From contig JAQTXZ010000001.1 of the NCBI GenBank assembly GCA_028688515.1, positions 124,001 through 188,000 on the forward strand: a stretch of 64,000 nucleotides of DNA. The letters are read 5' to 3'. This document shows, piece by piece, positions 47,047 to 56,016 of this stretch (its first letter is position 1; each line of letters begins with the position of its first letter). The notes beneath the pieces were generated by a model, which made no database searches, had not been told where the DNA came from, and saw only the letters and a list, made by a program, of their open reading frames with translations. Made by a program: the position numbers and the translations under genes. The DNA is from Patescibacteria group bacterium. GTDB lineage: Bacteria > Patescibacteriota > Patescibacteriia > 2-12-FULL-60-25.

Positions 47047-49509
47047 ATGAATCGACAAACAGCCGTCAAAACGCTAAAAGCCATCGTTTATGCGGGGATT
47101 TACGGGGGATTATTGATGCCTCTCGTGTTCCTTCCCGTCGTTATATTCCCGTTCGTTTTTTCCAAGCTCATCACTTTTCAGATTCTGATCGGATTGACCT
47201 TTCCCGCGTATTTAATTCTTGCATGGATCGAGCCGCAGTACCGTCCTCGCAAATCATTGTTGTACGGGGCGATTGGAGCGTATTTTGTTGCGCTGTTGCT
47301 TTCCGTTATTTTTGCCGTCGATCCCGTCCGTGCATGGTGGGGCAACCAGGAACGCATGAACGGATTATTTACTTTATTGCATTTCTTGATTTGGCTGACG
47401 ATGGCCGTCTCTTTGATCAAAACTTGGGCGCAGTGGAGCAAGTTGCTGAATTATCAAGTAATTTTGGGAGTTTTTATGGCTTGCGTCGCGCTTTTACAGC
47501 ATCCTTTTCCAACACTGTTGATTTTTCCTGCCGGCGGCCGCGTTGGCGGATTGCTGGACAATCCGATTTACATGGGAGCTTATCAGCTGTTTGTTTTGAA
47601 CTTTATCGCTTTGCTTTGGTTTAAAACAAAAAACAGCGGCTGGCGCGTCTGGTATGTTATCGCTTTCATTTTTTCAATGTCTTCAATGTTCGCGGCCGGT
47701 TCGCGCGGTCCGTTTATGGGTTTGATTTTCGGAATCGCGCTGTCGGCAATCGCTTTGGGCATAATGCATAAAAGCAAAAAAGTTCGACTGGGCGTAGCTT
47801 TGTCTGTCATCGCCGCCGCCGTTATCTACGTCGGCATCGTAACAGTTGGCGTTAAAACATCAGCCTTCAATGCGTTTGAGCGCAGCTTTCCGACCGCTAG
47901 CCGTATCTTTTCGCTTCAGACTGGAACGGCAGGACGTTTCATCGCTTGGAATATCGCGTGGCAGGGATTTTTGGAGCGTCCGATAACAGGTTGGGGATTG
48001 GACGATTTTCACATTCTGTTTAATCGCGATTATAACCCGCAATCACTGCGTGCCGGTTATGCGGAAACTTGGTTTGACCGAGCGCATAACACCGTATTCG
48101 ACGTCGTTTCCATGACAGGAATTATCGGCTTTGTGACTTTCATGGCGGTTTGGATTGCGCTCTATTTGACGGTTATACGTGCTCGCCGTAAAGGTTACAT
48201 TGATATGTCGACGACTGCGATTTTGATCGGCCTGCCGGCAGGATATTTTTTACAAAATATATTCGTCTTCGACCATCCGGCAGCTTTCAGTATGAGTTAT
48301 CTGCTTTATGCTTTTGTTATCTGTATCAATTACAATGAATTTACCAATAACCAAGTACCAATAACCAAACTGGAAAATTACAATAACCAAGGACTAATAA
48401 CCAATAAACCAGGACCAAGTACCCAGGACCAAGCACCGAAGTCGGTTAAGACTAGGCCGATGCCGTGGGTGACTTTTGGGGTTGTTCAGATAGGATTTTT
48501 TCTGGTTGTCTATCTGACGTCAATCATGCCGTTTTACGCTTCTTATCTGACGATTAAGTCTAATAACGCTTACGCATCAGGTAACTTGGAAGGCATGTTG
48601 AGTTATGCCAAAGCCGCGGCAGCGATTCAAACGCCGTATCTTGATGAGCAGACTTTTTTGCATTCACGAAACTTGATAGCTATGGCAGACGGCGGAGATT
48701 TGGTTAAATGGCCGAAGTGGAAAGAGATGTTGCAGCTCACTCGGGATGTTACCGAAAGACACTTGGTTACTCATGGAGTGAATGCGCATCCAAGATTTGT
48801 TTATGCAAGCTTACTGCAATCTGTCGGACAAGCGGCTAAAGACGTAAGTATTCTGCAGGATGCGGCTGCGCAATTTCAGGCGGCTATAAAAGAAAGTCCA
48901 AAGCGTCAGCAATTGTATTTTGGCTATGGTCGTCTTCTTGCGCAACTCGGCAAGCCAAAAGAAGCTTTGGATCAGTATCTCGAAGCTGCGAATTTTGATC
49001 CTGAGGTCGGAGATGGTTGGTGGTATGTTGGCATCAGTTATTGGTTTGACACGAACGATAAACAAAGCGGTGCAGAATATATTATTAAAGCGATGACGGT
49101 TTCGCGTCCTCACGTTGTCGGAAGCGCGCAAGAGGCTTTGGTTATTGCGCAGGCTTATGATTTGAAAGGCGACAAGGACGGATTAAAATCTTTGATTCCG
49201 ATCCTGCCGACGGTTCCTTCGGCGCCCGCTACAGTTTATATTCAGGTCGCGCAAACTATGGAGCATCAGGGATTGATGGATGAAAGAAATATGATTTTAG
49301 GCGCAGTCATCAGGCTTGATCCGCAGTCGCAAAATCAACTTCAAGCCTTGATAGACGGTCGTGCGCAAACAATAGAAGACTCGATAAAAATGGCGACTTC
49401 GAGCGCCGCGCCGGTCACAATACAACCGGGTCAGACGATCGTGTCCGGCCCGACGAATGTCGCAACAAATACGCAAACGGTCACCGCAGGACAAGGGCCG
49501 AGGAAATAA
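47047..49509 (+). CDS. O-antigen ligase-like protein with TPR tail
   Basis: An 820-residue protein: about a dozen membrane helices in the first 430 residues with the Wzy/ligase signature (MFAAGSRGPFMGLIFGIAL, LERPITGWGLDDFHILF, WFDRAHNTVFDVVSMTGIIG), one more helix near 485, then an exterior tetratricopeptide-like domain (FQAAIKESPKRQQLYFGYGR, QYLEAANFDPEVGDGWWYVG). Such ligase-TPR proteins are implicated in protein O-glycosylation. Residues about 431-465 are encoded by a ccaataaccaagtacc repeat inserted at a domain boundary. TATCCT (47032-47037) lies nine bases before ATG 47047; the longer frame crosses the S-layer terminator. Confidence 0.88.
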   Translation: MNRQTAVKTLKAIVYAGIYGGLLMPLVFLPVVIFPFVFSKLITFQILIGLTFPAYLILAWIEPQYRPRKSLLYGAIGAYFVALLLSVIFAVDPVRAWWGNQERMNGLFTLLHFLIWLTMAVSLIKTWAQWSKLLNYQVILGVFMACVALLQHPFPTLLIFPAGGRVGGLLDNPIYMGAYQLFVLNFIALLWFKTKNSGWRVWYVIAFIFSMSSMFAAGSRGPFMGLIFGIALSAIALGIMHKSKKVRLGVALSVIAAAVIYVGIVTVGVKTSAFNAFERSFPTASRIFSLQTGTAGRFIAWNIAWQGFLERPITGWGLDDFHILFNRDYNPQSLRAGYAETWFDRAHNTVFDVVSMTGIIGFVTFMAVWIALYLTVIRARRKGYIDMSTTAILIGLPAGYFLQNIFVFDHPAAFSMSYLLYAFVICINYNEFTNNQVPITKLENYNNQGLITNKPGPSTQDQAPKSVKTRPMPWVTFGVVQIGFFLVVYLTSIMPFYASYLTIKSNNAYASGNLEGMLSYAKAAAAIQTPYLDEQTFLHSRNLIAMADGGDLVKWPKWKEMLQLTRDVTERHLVTHGVNAHPRFVYASLLQSVGQAAKDVSILQDAAAQFQAAIKESPKRQQLYFGYGRLLAQLGKPKEALDQYLEAANFDPEVGDGWWYVGISYWFDTNDKQSGAEYIIKAMTVSRPHVVGSAQEALVIAQAYDLKGDKDGLKSLIPILPTVPSAPATVYIQVAQTMEHQGLMDERNMILGAVIRLDPQSQNQLQALIDGRAQTIEDSIKMATSSAAPVTIQPGQTIVSGPTNVATNTQTVTAGQGPRK
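48340..48440. repeat. 'ccaataaccaagtacc' repeat in frame
   Basis: Tandem degenerate units such as CCAATAACCAAGTACCAATA and ACCAGGACCAAGTACCCAGG encode an Asn/Gln/Pro/Thr linker. Related stretches at 40797-40840 (intergenic) and 56380-56412 (in another gene). Confidence 0.8.
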
Positions 49510-49515
49510 GTTTGT

Positions 49516-49660
49516 GCAGCCTAACTCACACTGCAAGTACAGCCTAACTCACCCTGCCCTCTCTTACCCAAGAGAGGGTTCTGAAACCGAAAAACTCAAT
49601 AACACGAGGATGATGAGGTTCTCTCCCTTGAGTAAGGGAGAGTTAGAGTGAGTTAGGCTT
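49516..49660. repeat. 'gcctaactcacc' inverted repeat
   Basis: GCCTAACTCAC (twice on the left, 49519 and 49543) pairs with GTGAGTTAGGC (49648-49658); inner arms CCCTCTCTTACCC and CTCCCTTGAGTAAGGGAG. It reaches the stop codon of the leftward glycosyltransferase gene. Confidence 0.8.
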
Positions 49661-50827
49661 AATAACTTCTAAAACTTTCATTACAACTCCCTCCCAACCA
49701 AAACGTTGTCTGACTTGCTCGTAAGCTTTTGTTGCGAGCGAAGTGCGCAGATTGCCGTCATCGGAAAGTTTTGAGATAGCTTTTGCTAATGCGTTGCAAT
49801 CTTCCGGCGGGACGATGATGCCCGCTTCTTCCAGCATCCATTTGTTAGCCCCGACGTCCGTTGTGATGCAGGGGACATGCGCGGCCATTGCCTCCAAGAC
49901 GGTGATAGACATGCCTTCTTTGGTTGAAGGTAAAACAAAAATGTCGAATGCGCGATAAAGTTTTGGAGCGTCCATTCGTCTTCCGGCAAGGAAGACATAC
50001 GACTCTTGTTTGAGCACGGCATGCTTATCTTGCAACTCTTTCATCTGCGGACCGTCGCCGATGATTATAAATTTGATGGCCGGACTTTTTGCATGGACCG
50101 CGGCGCAGACGTCCAAATATGAAATTAAATTTTTTGCGGGATAGGCGTTAGCGACTGTTCCGACCAAGGTCGAATGTCCGCTGCGCTGAATGTCCGCTGC
50201 GCTGAATGTCCGCTGCGCTGAATGTCGAATATCCAAAGATGAACGAGCGGTGTTACGGTCAAGGAGTTGATCTTCGAATGCGTTGACGTCGATTCCGTTG
50301 GGGATGGTTATGAATTTGTCGCGAGGTTTGAAGTTCAATGATTTTGCCTGAAGTTCTTCTTGCGGATTAATGCAGATGATCACATTCTTCCAGCGTGATG
50401 AAAGTTTTTCGATTGCGATATAGAAACTTTTTTTCCATGAGAAAAGTTTTTCGTTAAATACCCAACCGTGCGCGACGTAGATTGTTTGAGGCACGGACGT
50501 CAATCGCGCGGCCAAAGATCCGATGACGCCCATCATCGTGCTGTTAAGGTGGACGGCTTGAGGTTTCAATCGTCGAAAGAGTTGAATGAGTTCAAAAAGT
50601 GAAAGAAAGTTATTGAGAGGATTGATGTTGCGCGCCATCCATTTGAGGTTGATGAATTCGAGATCAGATTCGCGGCATTTTTCGCCAAGCTCACCTTTCC
50701 CTCCGGCACAGACGACTACCGGCAAACCGTTGTCTTTAAGGCTTTTGGCCAAATTAAAAACATAGGCTTGGGCACCGCCCCAATCCTGGCTTGTAACCAT
50801 CAGTAATATCGGTTTTTGTCCTGACAT
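49643..50827 (-). CDS. Family 4 glycosyltransferase with repeat insert
   Basis: A 394-residue GT-B enzyme: LLMVTSQDWGGAQAYVFNLA, AVHLNSTMMGVIGSLAARL, TIPNGIDVNAF, LVGTVANAYPAKNLISYLDV, FVLPSTKEGMSITVLEAMAA (E-x7-E). Residues about 197-219 (with RTFSAADIQRSGH) come from a family D repeat, at the same inter-domain position as in the 39227 enzyme. I take ATG 50827, since TATCAT (50840-50835) ends 7 bases before it. Divergent from the UDP-glucuronate decarboxylase gene. The 3' end runs into the gcctaactcac repeat. Confidence 0.9.
   Translation of the reverse strand: MSGQKPILLMVTSQDWGGAQAYVFNLAKSLKDNGLPVVVCAGGKGELGEKCRESDLEFINLKWMARNINPLNNFLSLFELIQLFRRLKPQAVHLNSTMMGVIGSLAARLTSVPQTIYVAHGWVFNEKLFSWKKSFYIAIEKLSSRWKNVIICINPQEELQAKSLNFKPRDKFITIPNGIDVNAFEDQLLDRNTARSSLDIRHSAQRTFSAADIQRSGHSTLVGTVANAYPAKNLISYLDVCAAVHAKSPAIKFIIIGDGPQMKELQDKHAVLKQESYVFLAGRRMDAPKLYRAFDIFVLPSTKEGMSITVLEAMAAHVPCITTDVGANKWMLEEAGIIVPPEDCNALAKAISKLSDDGNLRTSLATKAYEQVRQRFGWEGVVMKVLEVIKPNSL
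50170..50235. repeat. Family D repeat array in frame, opposite orientation
   Basis: Three units of GAATGTCCGCTGCGCT, bounded by TCGAAT and GTCGAATATCC. Encodes HSAQRTFSAADIQRSGHS on the minus strand. Confidence 0.9.
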
Positions 50828-50887
50828 GGCTAAGATGATACACAAAAGCTTGCTTTTTCGCTAGATTTGCGATAAATTGGCCTATAT
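50828..50887. promoter_or_regulatory. Divergent leaderless promoters
   Basis: Minus: TATCAT seven bases before ATG 50827. Plus: TAAATT (50873-50878) nine bases before ATG 50888. Only 60 bases separate the two start codons. Confidence 0.5.
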
Positions 50888-51823
50888 ATGGACGCAAAAA
50901 AGGTTTTAGTTACCGGCGGAGCGGGTTTTGTCGGCTCGCATCTTTGCGAGCGCTTAATTGCCGAAGGCCATGAGGTTATCTGTTTGGATAATTTTATGAC
51001 CGGATCCAGAGGCAATGTTGAGCATCTTTTAAGTAATCCAAAATTTTCTTTGATAGAAAAAGACGTGCAGCAACCCTTTTTTGCAAAGGTCGATTGGATT
51101 TTTAATTTGGCATGTCCGGCGTCGCCCAAGCATTATCAGCTGGATCCCGTTGCTACCGTCAGAACAAATGTACTCGGCATTTTGAATATGCTCGACTTGG
51201 CCAAGGCTACCGGCGCGCGTATTTTGCAAGCTTCCACTTCCGAGGTTTATGGAGATCCTTTGGAACACCCGCAAAAAGAAACCTATTGGGGAAATGTAAA
51301 TCCAATTTCTAAGCGCGGATGTTACGACGAGGGCAAACGTTGCGCAGAGACTTTGTGTTTTGATTATCATCGAGAATACGGCGTCGATATAAAAGTCATC
51401 AGAATTTTTAACACTTATGGTCCGCGCATGGCAAAGGATGATGGGCGCGTGGTTTCCAATTTTATTTTACAGGCACTGCGGGGAGAGGATCTTACGATTT
51501 ACGGCGACGGTTCTTACACGCGCTCGTTTCAATACGTTGACGATCTCATTGACGGCATGTTGAGCATGATGCTTACGGAAGATTTTACCGGACCGGTTAA
51601 CATCGGAAATCCCGATGAGTTCACTTTAAACCAACTTTCAGATCTGGTGTTAAAGCTTTCCGGTTCCATCTCCGGTGTGTCGTATCTTCCTGCGGTTTTG
51701 CATGATCCTAAACAGCGTAAACCGGATATTTCTTTGGCAAAAGAAAAATTGGATTGGGAACCAAAAATACCGTTGCACGAAGGACTGGCAAAAACGGTGG
51801 CTTATTTCAAACGCATATTATGA
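50888..51823 (+). CDS. UDP-glucuronate decarboxylase (UDP-xylose synthase)
   Basis: A 311-residue short-chain dehydrogenase/epimerase that converts UDP-glucuronate to UDP-xylose using bound [17 protein letters not shown] (nucleotide-binding), [35 protein letters not shown], and [14 protein letters not shown] with the YxxxK catalytic pair; the CPASP, SEVYGDP and YDEGKR strings separate this branch from generic epimerases. No UDP-glucose dehydrogenase is in the window, so the substrate must come from elsewhere. Overlaps the next glycosyltransferase by 4 bases (ATGA), suggesting xylose or a relative is added by it. Confidence 0.93.
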   Translation: MDAKKVLVTGGAGFVGSHLCERLIAEGHEVICLDNFMTGSRGNVEHLLSNPKFSLIEKDVQQPFFAKVDWIFNLACPASPKHYQLDPVATVRTNVLGILNMLDLAKATGARILQASTSEVYGDPLEHPQKETYWGNVNPISKRGCYDEGKRCAETLCFDYHREYGVDIKVIRIFNTYGPRMAKDDGRVVSNFILQALRGEDLTIYGDGSYTRSFQYVDDLIDGMLSMMLTEDFTGPVNIGNPDEFTLNQLSDLVLKLSGSISGVSYLPAVLHDPKQRKPDISLAKEKLDWEPKIPLHEGLAKTVAYFKRIL

Positions 51824-52977
51824 GAATTGCAGTTTTTGCGACTGATGATTTTATCCCGCCGGTTGGCGGGGCGGAAATTGCTTTGGGTGAAATATTAAAA
51901 AGGAATTCTGATATTTGTTTTGATCTGTTCGTTCCAAAACTTTTTAAGGGCAGACAAAATAAGCAAAAGATCGGCAATACGACGATTTATCGCTTTGGTT
52001 TTGGGGTTCCGGCTTTCGACAAAAAGTTTTACGTTTTAGCTGCTCCTTTTTTTGCCTGGGTTAAAAACACGCGTCAACCTTATGATTTGGCATGGTCGAT
52101 GATGGCAAGCTATGGAGGCATTGCCTGTTTATTTTTTACCGGGCTTGTTCCAAAAACAAAAATGTTGCTGACTCTGCAAGAGGGCGATCCGCCAGAGCAT
52201 ATTCTTAAGCGTGCCGGTATCTTTAAATTTTTGCTGTACAGAATTTTTAAACGCGCCGATGCGATGCATGTGATCAGCAGATTTTTGGAGGATTGGGGAG
52301 TGAAGATGGGTTTTAGCGGCGTAACGGAAGTGATTCCAAACGGCGTGGACGTTAATCGCTTTGCGCGAAAAATTTTTGACAATGAACGTACAAATGTTCG
52401 TCAACAATTCGGTTTTAACGATAGCGATGTCGTTTTGGTTACGGTTTCTCGTCTTGTGCTGAAAAACGGCACGGATGATTTAATCCGTGCATTGACCAAG
52501 TTGCCTTTAAATTTTAAAGCATTTGTCATAGGTTTTGGCGAAGATCTGGAAAAGCTGAAAACGTTAACGCAAGAAAAAGGATTAAAAGACAGAGTTGTGT
52601 TTGCCGGCAGACGCGATCATGATGAGCTTCCAAAACTGTTGCAAAGCTCTGATGTTTTTGTTCGGCCTTCGCTTTCGGAGGGTTTGGGCAATGCTTTTTT
52701 GGAGGCGATGGCAGCGGGTTTGCCGATTGTCGGCACTCCTGTCGGCGGCATTCCGGATTTTCTGTTCGACGGAGAGACTGGTATTTTTTGTCAGCCTTCA
52801 AATCCGGAGTCCGTCGCGCAGGCGGTGCTGCGCATTCAAAACGAACCCGGTCTGCGCCAAAAATTAATAGAACAAGGCAACAAACTTGCAGTCGAAAAGT
52901 TTGGTTGGGATGGAATAGGGATTGCAATGAGACAGCTTTTTGAAAAAACGTCATCAACGCGTCCTGAAACGTCTTAA
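51820..52977 (+). CDS. Family 4 glycosyltransferase
   Basis: A 385-residue GT-B enzyme: [53 protein letters not shown]-like [54 protein letters not shown] (E-x7-E). Starts in the stop codon of the decarboxylase gene. No repeat insert in this one, which makes it a useful comparator for the interrupted relatives. Confidence 0.92.
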   Translation: MRIAVFATDDFIPPVGGAEIALGEILKRNSDICFDLFVPKLFKGRQNKQKIGNTTIYRFGFGVPAFDKKFYVLAAPFFAWVKNTRQPYDLAWSMMASYGGIACLFFTGLVPKTKMLLTLQEGDPPEHILKRAGIFKFLLYRIFKRADAMHVISRFLEDWGVKMGFSGVTEVIPNGVDVNRFARKIFDNERTNVRQQFGFNDSDVVLVTVSRLVLKNGTDDLIRALTKLPLNFKAFVIGFGEDLEKLKTLTQEKGLKDRVVFAGRRDHDELPKLLQSSDVFVRPSLSEGLGNAFLEAMAAGLPIVGTPVGGIPDFLFDGETGIFCQPSNPESVAQAVLRIQNEPGLRQKLIEQGNKLAVEKFGWDGIGIAMRQLFEKTSSTRPETS

Positions 52978-52992
52978 TCGTCCTAAAGCGCA

Positions 52993-53994
52993 ATGCCCGC
53001 CCAAATTCCAAATTCCAAATTCCAAATTCAAGATCCGAGTTTCGGCTGCGGTATTTTTATGTTCACGCTTGATACGGAAATTGCATGGGGTATGAAAGGC
53101 GATAAGAATTGGCAGAAGGAATTCGAAAATACGCGTCAAGTTGTTGATGGGCTTTTGAAGTTGCTGGATAAATATCAAATCAGTGCGACCTGGGCTTTTG
53201 TCGGCGAGTTGATGCGAGAAGGTGAGGATCGTCTTTATCATGCGCCTGACTTGCTAAAAGCCGTCATGGATTGTTCGACTCCGCAAGAAATCGGCTGTCA
53301 CTCTTTTTCGCATCCGGTGATGGATGATGCCGCCTTTAAGGCCGACGATATGGACAAAGAATTGTCATCTTGCGTCGACATTACAAAGAGCGCTGGAGTT
53401 GAATTAAAGTCATTTGTTTTTCCGCAAAACAAAATCGCGCATATCGATCGTTTGTCGCGTTTCGGATTCGTTTGCTATCGCGGCAAAGACAAGAGCTGGT
53501 ACGCAAAGTTTCCAAAATTTTTGAACAAGCTCGCTCACGTTGTCGATGAATATCTTTTAATTGCTCCGCCAACGGGAATGCCTGTCCGGCGCGGTGAAGT
53601 TCTAGAAATTCCGGGAGGATATTTTTATCCGCACAAACGCGGCTGGGCAAAACCGCTGCCTGTTTCGTTTAGAGCCCGCAAGGCTGTCAAAGGATTACGA
53701 AAAGCTTCCGACAAGCGTCAAATTTTTCATCTTTGGACGCATCCATTCAATTTAGCTTCGGATCCGAAGGAACTTTTGCATGGTTTGGAAGCTATCTTCA
53801 AAGAAGTTGCGCAAATGCGTGAAAAGGGGCACATTGAAGTTAAGACGATGAGGGAGATTGCCGCGCTTCGTCGGACTTCGCTCGCAATGACAGAATACGG
53901 CGGTTCGAAGTCTCTCTTGCCAAAGGGAGATTTAGAGGGATTAACGTTCGCTCGCAATGACAAAGGGGAGGAGATGGAGATTGCCTCGTCGTGA
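52993..53994 (+). CDS. Polysaccharide deacetylase with repeat-derived ends
   Basis: A 333-residue NodB-like carbohydrate esterase. FMFTLDTEIAWGM carries the catalytic/metal Asp, IGCHSFSHPVMD the metal His pair (H-x3-H), and LWTHPFNLASD the late His. It would remove N-acetyl groups from a surface sugar. The first 15 residues (SKFQIQ region) are encoded by a ttccaaattccaaattcc repeat and the last 40 by a family C repeat, so both ends look extended by insertions; the true start may lie near residue 20. Sits between glycosyltransferase and ATP-grasp genes. Confidence 0.87.
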   Translation: MPAQIPNSKFQIQDPSFGCGIFMFTLDTEIAWGMKGDKNWQKEFENTRQVVDGLLKLLDKYQISATWAFVGELMREGEDRLYHAPDLLKAVMDCSTPQEIGCHSFSHPVMDDAAFKADDMDKELSSCVDITKSAGVELKSFVFPQNKIAHIDRLSRFGFVCYRGKDKSWYAKFPKFLNKLAHVVDEYLLIAPPTGMPVRRGEVLEIPGGYFYPHKRGWAKPLPVSFRARKAVKGLRKASDKRQIFHLWTHPFNLASDPKELLHGLEAIFKEVAQMREKGHIEVKTMREIAALRRTSLAMTEYGGSKSLLPKGDLEGLTFARNDKGEEMEIASS

Positions 53995-54015
53995 CTACAC
54001 TCCTCGCAATGACAA
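53870..54015. repeat. Compound family C repeat over the deacetylase 3' end
   Basis: Three copies of CTCGCAATGACA (53880, 53950, 54003) with GTCGGACTTCG and AAGTCTCTCTTGCC in between. It encodes the deacetylase C terminus and the gap before the ATP-grasp gene. Confidence 0.8.
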
Positions 54016-54020
54016 AAAAC

Positions 54021-55205
54021 ATGAATCAACCGCAAGCTTTGATCCTGGACGGACATTTGCCGAGCGCACTCGCATGCGTGCGGTCTTTGCGTAGCCATGA
54101 CATCAAAGTCACCTGCGGTGGAGAGCGAAAGACGGCAATGGCTTTGCATTCGCGTTATGCCGACGATTCTTGGGTTTATCCTTCGCCGCTCGTTGACGTC
54201 GACGCCTATGTAAAAGCGGTCGTCGAAAAGCTGATGCAGATGGGCGATCGTCCCGTTATATTTTGCATGAGCGATAACACGCTTTTGCCTTTGTTGAAAA
54301 ATAGACTTCAAGTCGAAGCCGCGGGGCGTTTGCTTGCGACGGCAGAAATATTATGGTCCGTAGCATTCGATAAGGCACAGACTTTGAAGCTTGCAGAAAG
54401 ATTAAGCGTCCCAATCCCAAAAACTTTTTTTATAGAGAGCCATCAAGATTTGGAAAATGTATTAAAAGACATTTCGACTCCGATTATCGTCAAGCCTCGT
54501 CACAGCTGCACGTGGGTTGACGGGAAAGGAGTAAGAGGGAAAACGGAGTATGCGTCGAATAAAATGGAAGCGCATAAAATCGTAAAAAACATTCAGGTCA
54601 AAACAGGCGAGTGGTCGCTTTTGCAAGAAAGGCTTACCGGAGAAGAATTTGGAATTTTTGGATTGTGGCTAGATGGAGAGTGGAAAGTAAAATTCGCGCA
54701 TCGCAGATTAAGATCGCTGGATCCAAACGGCGGTGCGAGCTGTTTGCGTCAAAGCATCGACCTGCCGCAAGAAATGTCGGAATACGCCTCAAAACTCATG
54801 TCAGAACTTAAATGGACAGGCCCTGCAATGGTGGAATTCAAGCTGGACAAACCCGGCGGTCAGCCTCGGTTGATGGAGATCAACGGTCGTTTTTGGGGTT
54901 CGCTCGCACTTGGCATCGCGTCAGGAGTCGACTTTCCATATTTGACATTTAAGATGGCGATCGGCGAAAAAGTCGATTCAAGTGAAAATTACAGAGTTCC
55001 CGTATCTGCCAGAAGTTTGTTGGCGGACGGCGCGAATCTTGCGCATGTGATTTGGAATTCCAAAGAATCCGGCACTGCGGAAGCGGCGCTGAAAAATTTC
55101 TTTTTTCCAAAAGAACAGAATTTGATTTACGATGTTGAATCTTGGGATGACATTAAGCCGAGTTTATGGCAAGTTATAGATGCGGTTGCGCGTAAACTGT
55201 CTTGA
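54021..55205 (+). CDS. ATP-grasp ligase family protein
   Basis: A 394-residue ATP-grasp enzyme of the carboxylate-amine ligase type. N-terminal domain ALILDGHLPSALACVRSLRS; PIIVKPRHSCTWVDGKGVRG (ATP lysine and glycine-rich loop), LLQERLTGEEFGIFGLW, and the metal-binding MVEFKLDKPGG...LMEINGRFWGSL. Products may be an amide link between a sugar acid or lipid and an amine. ATG 54021 is chosen because it follows the repeat; earlier starts translate it. Precedes the PHP-domain gene by 13 bases. Confidence 0.87.
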   Translation: MNQPQALILDGHLPSALACVRSLRSHDIKVTCGGERKTAMALHSRYADDSWVYPSPLVDVDAYVKAVVEKLMQMGDRPVIFCMSDNTLLPLLKNRLQVEAAGRLLATAEILWSVAFDKAQTLKLAERLSVPIPKTFFIESHQDLENVLKDISTPIIVKPRHSCTWVDGKGVRGKTEYASNKMEAHKIVKNIQVKTGEWSLLQERLTGEEFGIFGLWLDGEWKVKFAHRRLRSLDPNGGASCLRQSIDLPQEMSEYASKLMSELKWTGPAMVEFKLDKPGGQPRLMEINGRFWGSLALGIASGVDFPYLTFKMAIGEKVDSSENYRVPVSARSLLADGANLAHVIWNSKESGTAEAALKNFFFPKEQNLIYDVESWDDIKPSLWQVIDAVARKLS

Positions 55206-55218
55206 TGGCGAATCAACT

Positions 55219-56016
55219 ATGAGTCTTATCCGCGGCTACATTCATCTTCATTCCCGTCATTCGTATGACGGTAAGTTTACGCTGGCAGAAATAAAGCAGA
55301 AATGTCTTGAGTTAGATTTAAATTTTGCAGTAATGACGGAACACACGGATAAGATGAACGAGGAAGATGTCAATCGAGCGTCGAAAGATTGCACAGTATC
55401 CAGTGATGCGGAGTTTGTTTTTATTCCCGGTTTTGAACTTCCGTATAAAAACTGCCACATTTTGTTGATTGGAATCTTAAATGTCGATTTAAACTTAACG
55501 CCGATCGAGACGATCCGCGCGGCAAAAAATCGCGGCGCTTGGATTGTGTTGGCACACCCGCATCGCAATAAATTCAAAGTCGACGCAGAGTTGATGGAAT
55601 TGTTGGACGGTATCGAAGTTTGGAATCAGCAGTATGACGGCAAATATTATCCGCGCTTCAAATCAATCAAGTTGTTCGAAAAAAATATCAAAAAACGTCA
55701 ATCGTTGCTTGCGGTTGCGGGTTTGGACATGCACCGTGCATCGCATTTTGGTGGACCAACAGTCGAAATGAATGCAGAGTTGACGCTTGAGTCTATTTTG
55801 GAGAATTTAAAACAGGGTAAATACGAAATTCGCAGCAGCGGAATAAGTTTAACTTCACGTCCAAAGTTGACTGGCATTAAACGTCTGATGGTGATTTTTG
55901 TTGGCGGATTTTCTTGCGCTGCAATTTTTTTCGCAAAAAAAATTAACAAGTGGATGCATGAACATAACATCACGGTGCATTGGAAGCTAAAAGAAATAAT
56001 CAGGCGCTGGCTATGA
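55219..56016 (+). CDS. PHP-domain phosphoesterase
   Basis: A 265-residue protein with PHP metal-binding motifs in order: YIHLHSRHSYDGKF, AVMTEHTDKMN, IVLAHPHRNKF and AGLDMHRASHFGG. The C terminus has one hydrophobic stretch (about 225-242, LMVIFVGGFSCAAIFFA), so it is probably attached to the membrane. Possible roles include phosphatase action on sugar or tyrosine phosphates in polysaccharide export. Overlaps the next glycosyltransferase by ATGA. Confidence 0.87.
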   Translation: MSLIRGYIHLHSRHSYDGKFTLAEIKQKCLELDLNFAVMTEHTDKMNEEDVNRASKDCTVSSDAEFVFIPGFELPYKNCHILLIGILNVDLNLTPIETIRAAKNRGAWIVLAHPHRNKFKVDAELMELLDGIEVWNQQYDGKYYPRFKSIKLFEKNIKKRQSLLAVAGLDMHRASHFGGPTVEMNAELTLESILENLKQGKYEIRSSGISLTSRPKLTGIKRLMVIFVGGFSCAAIFFAKKINKWMHEHNITVHWKLKEIIRRWL

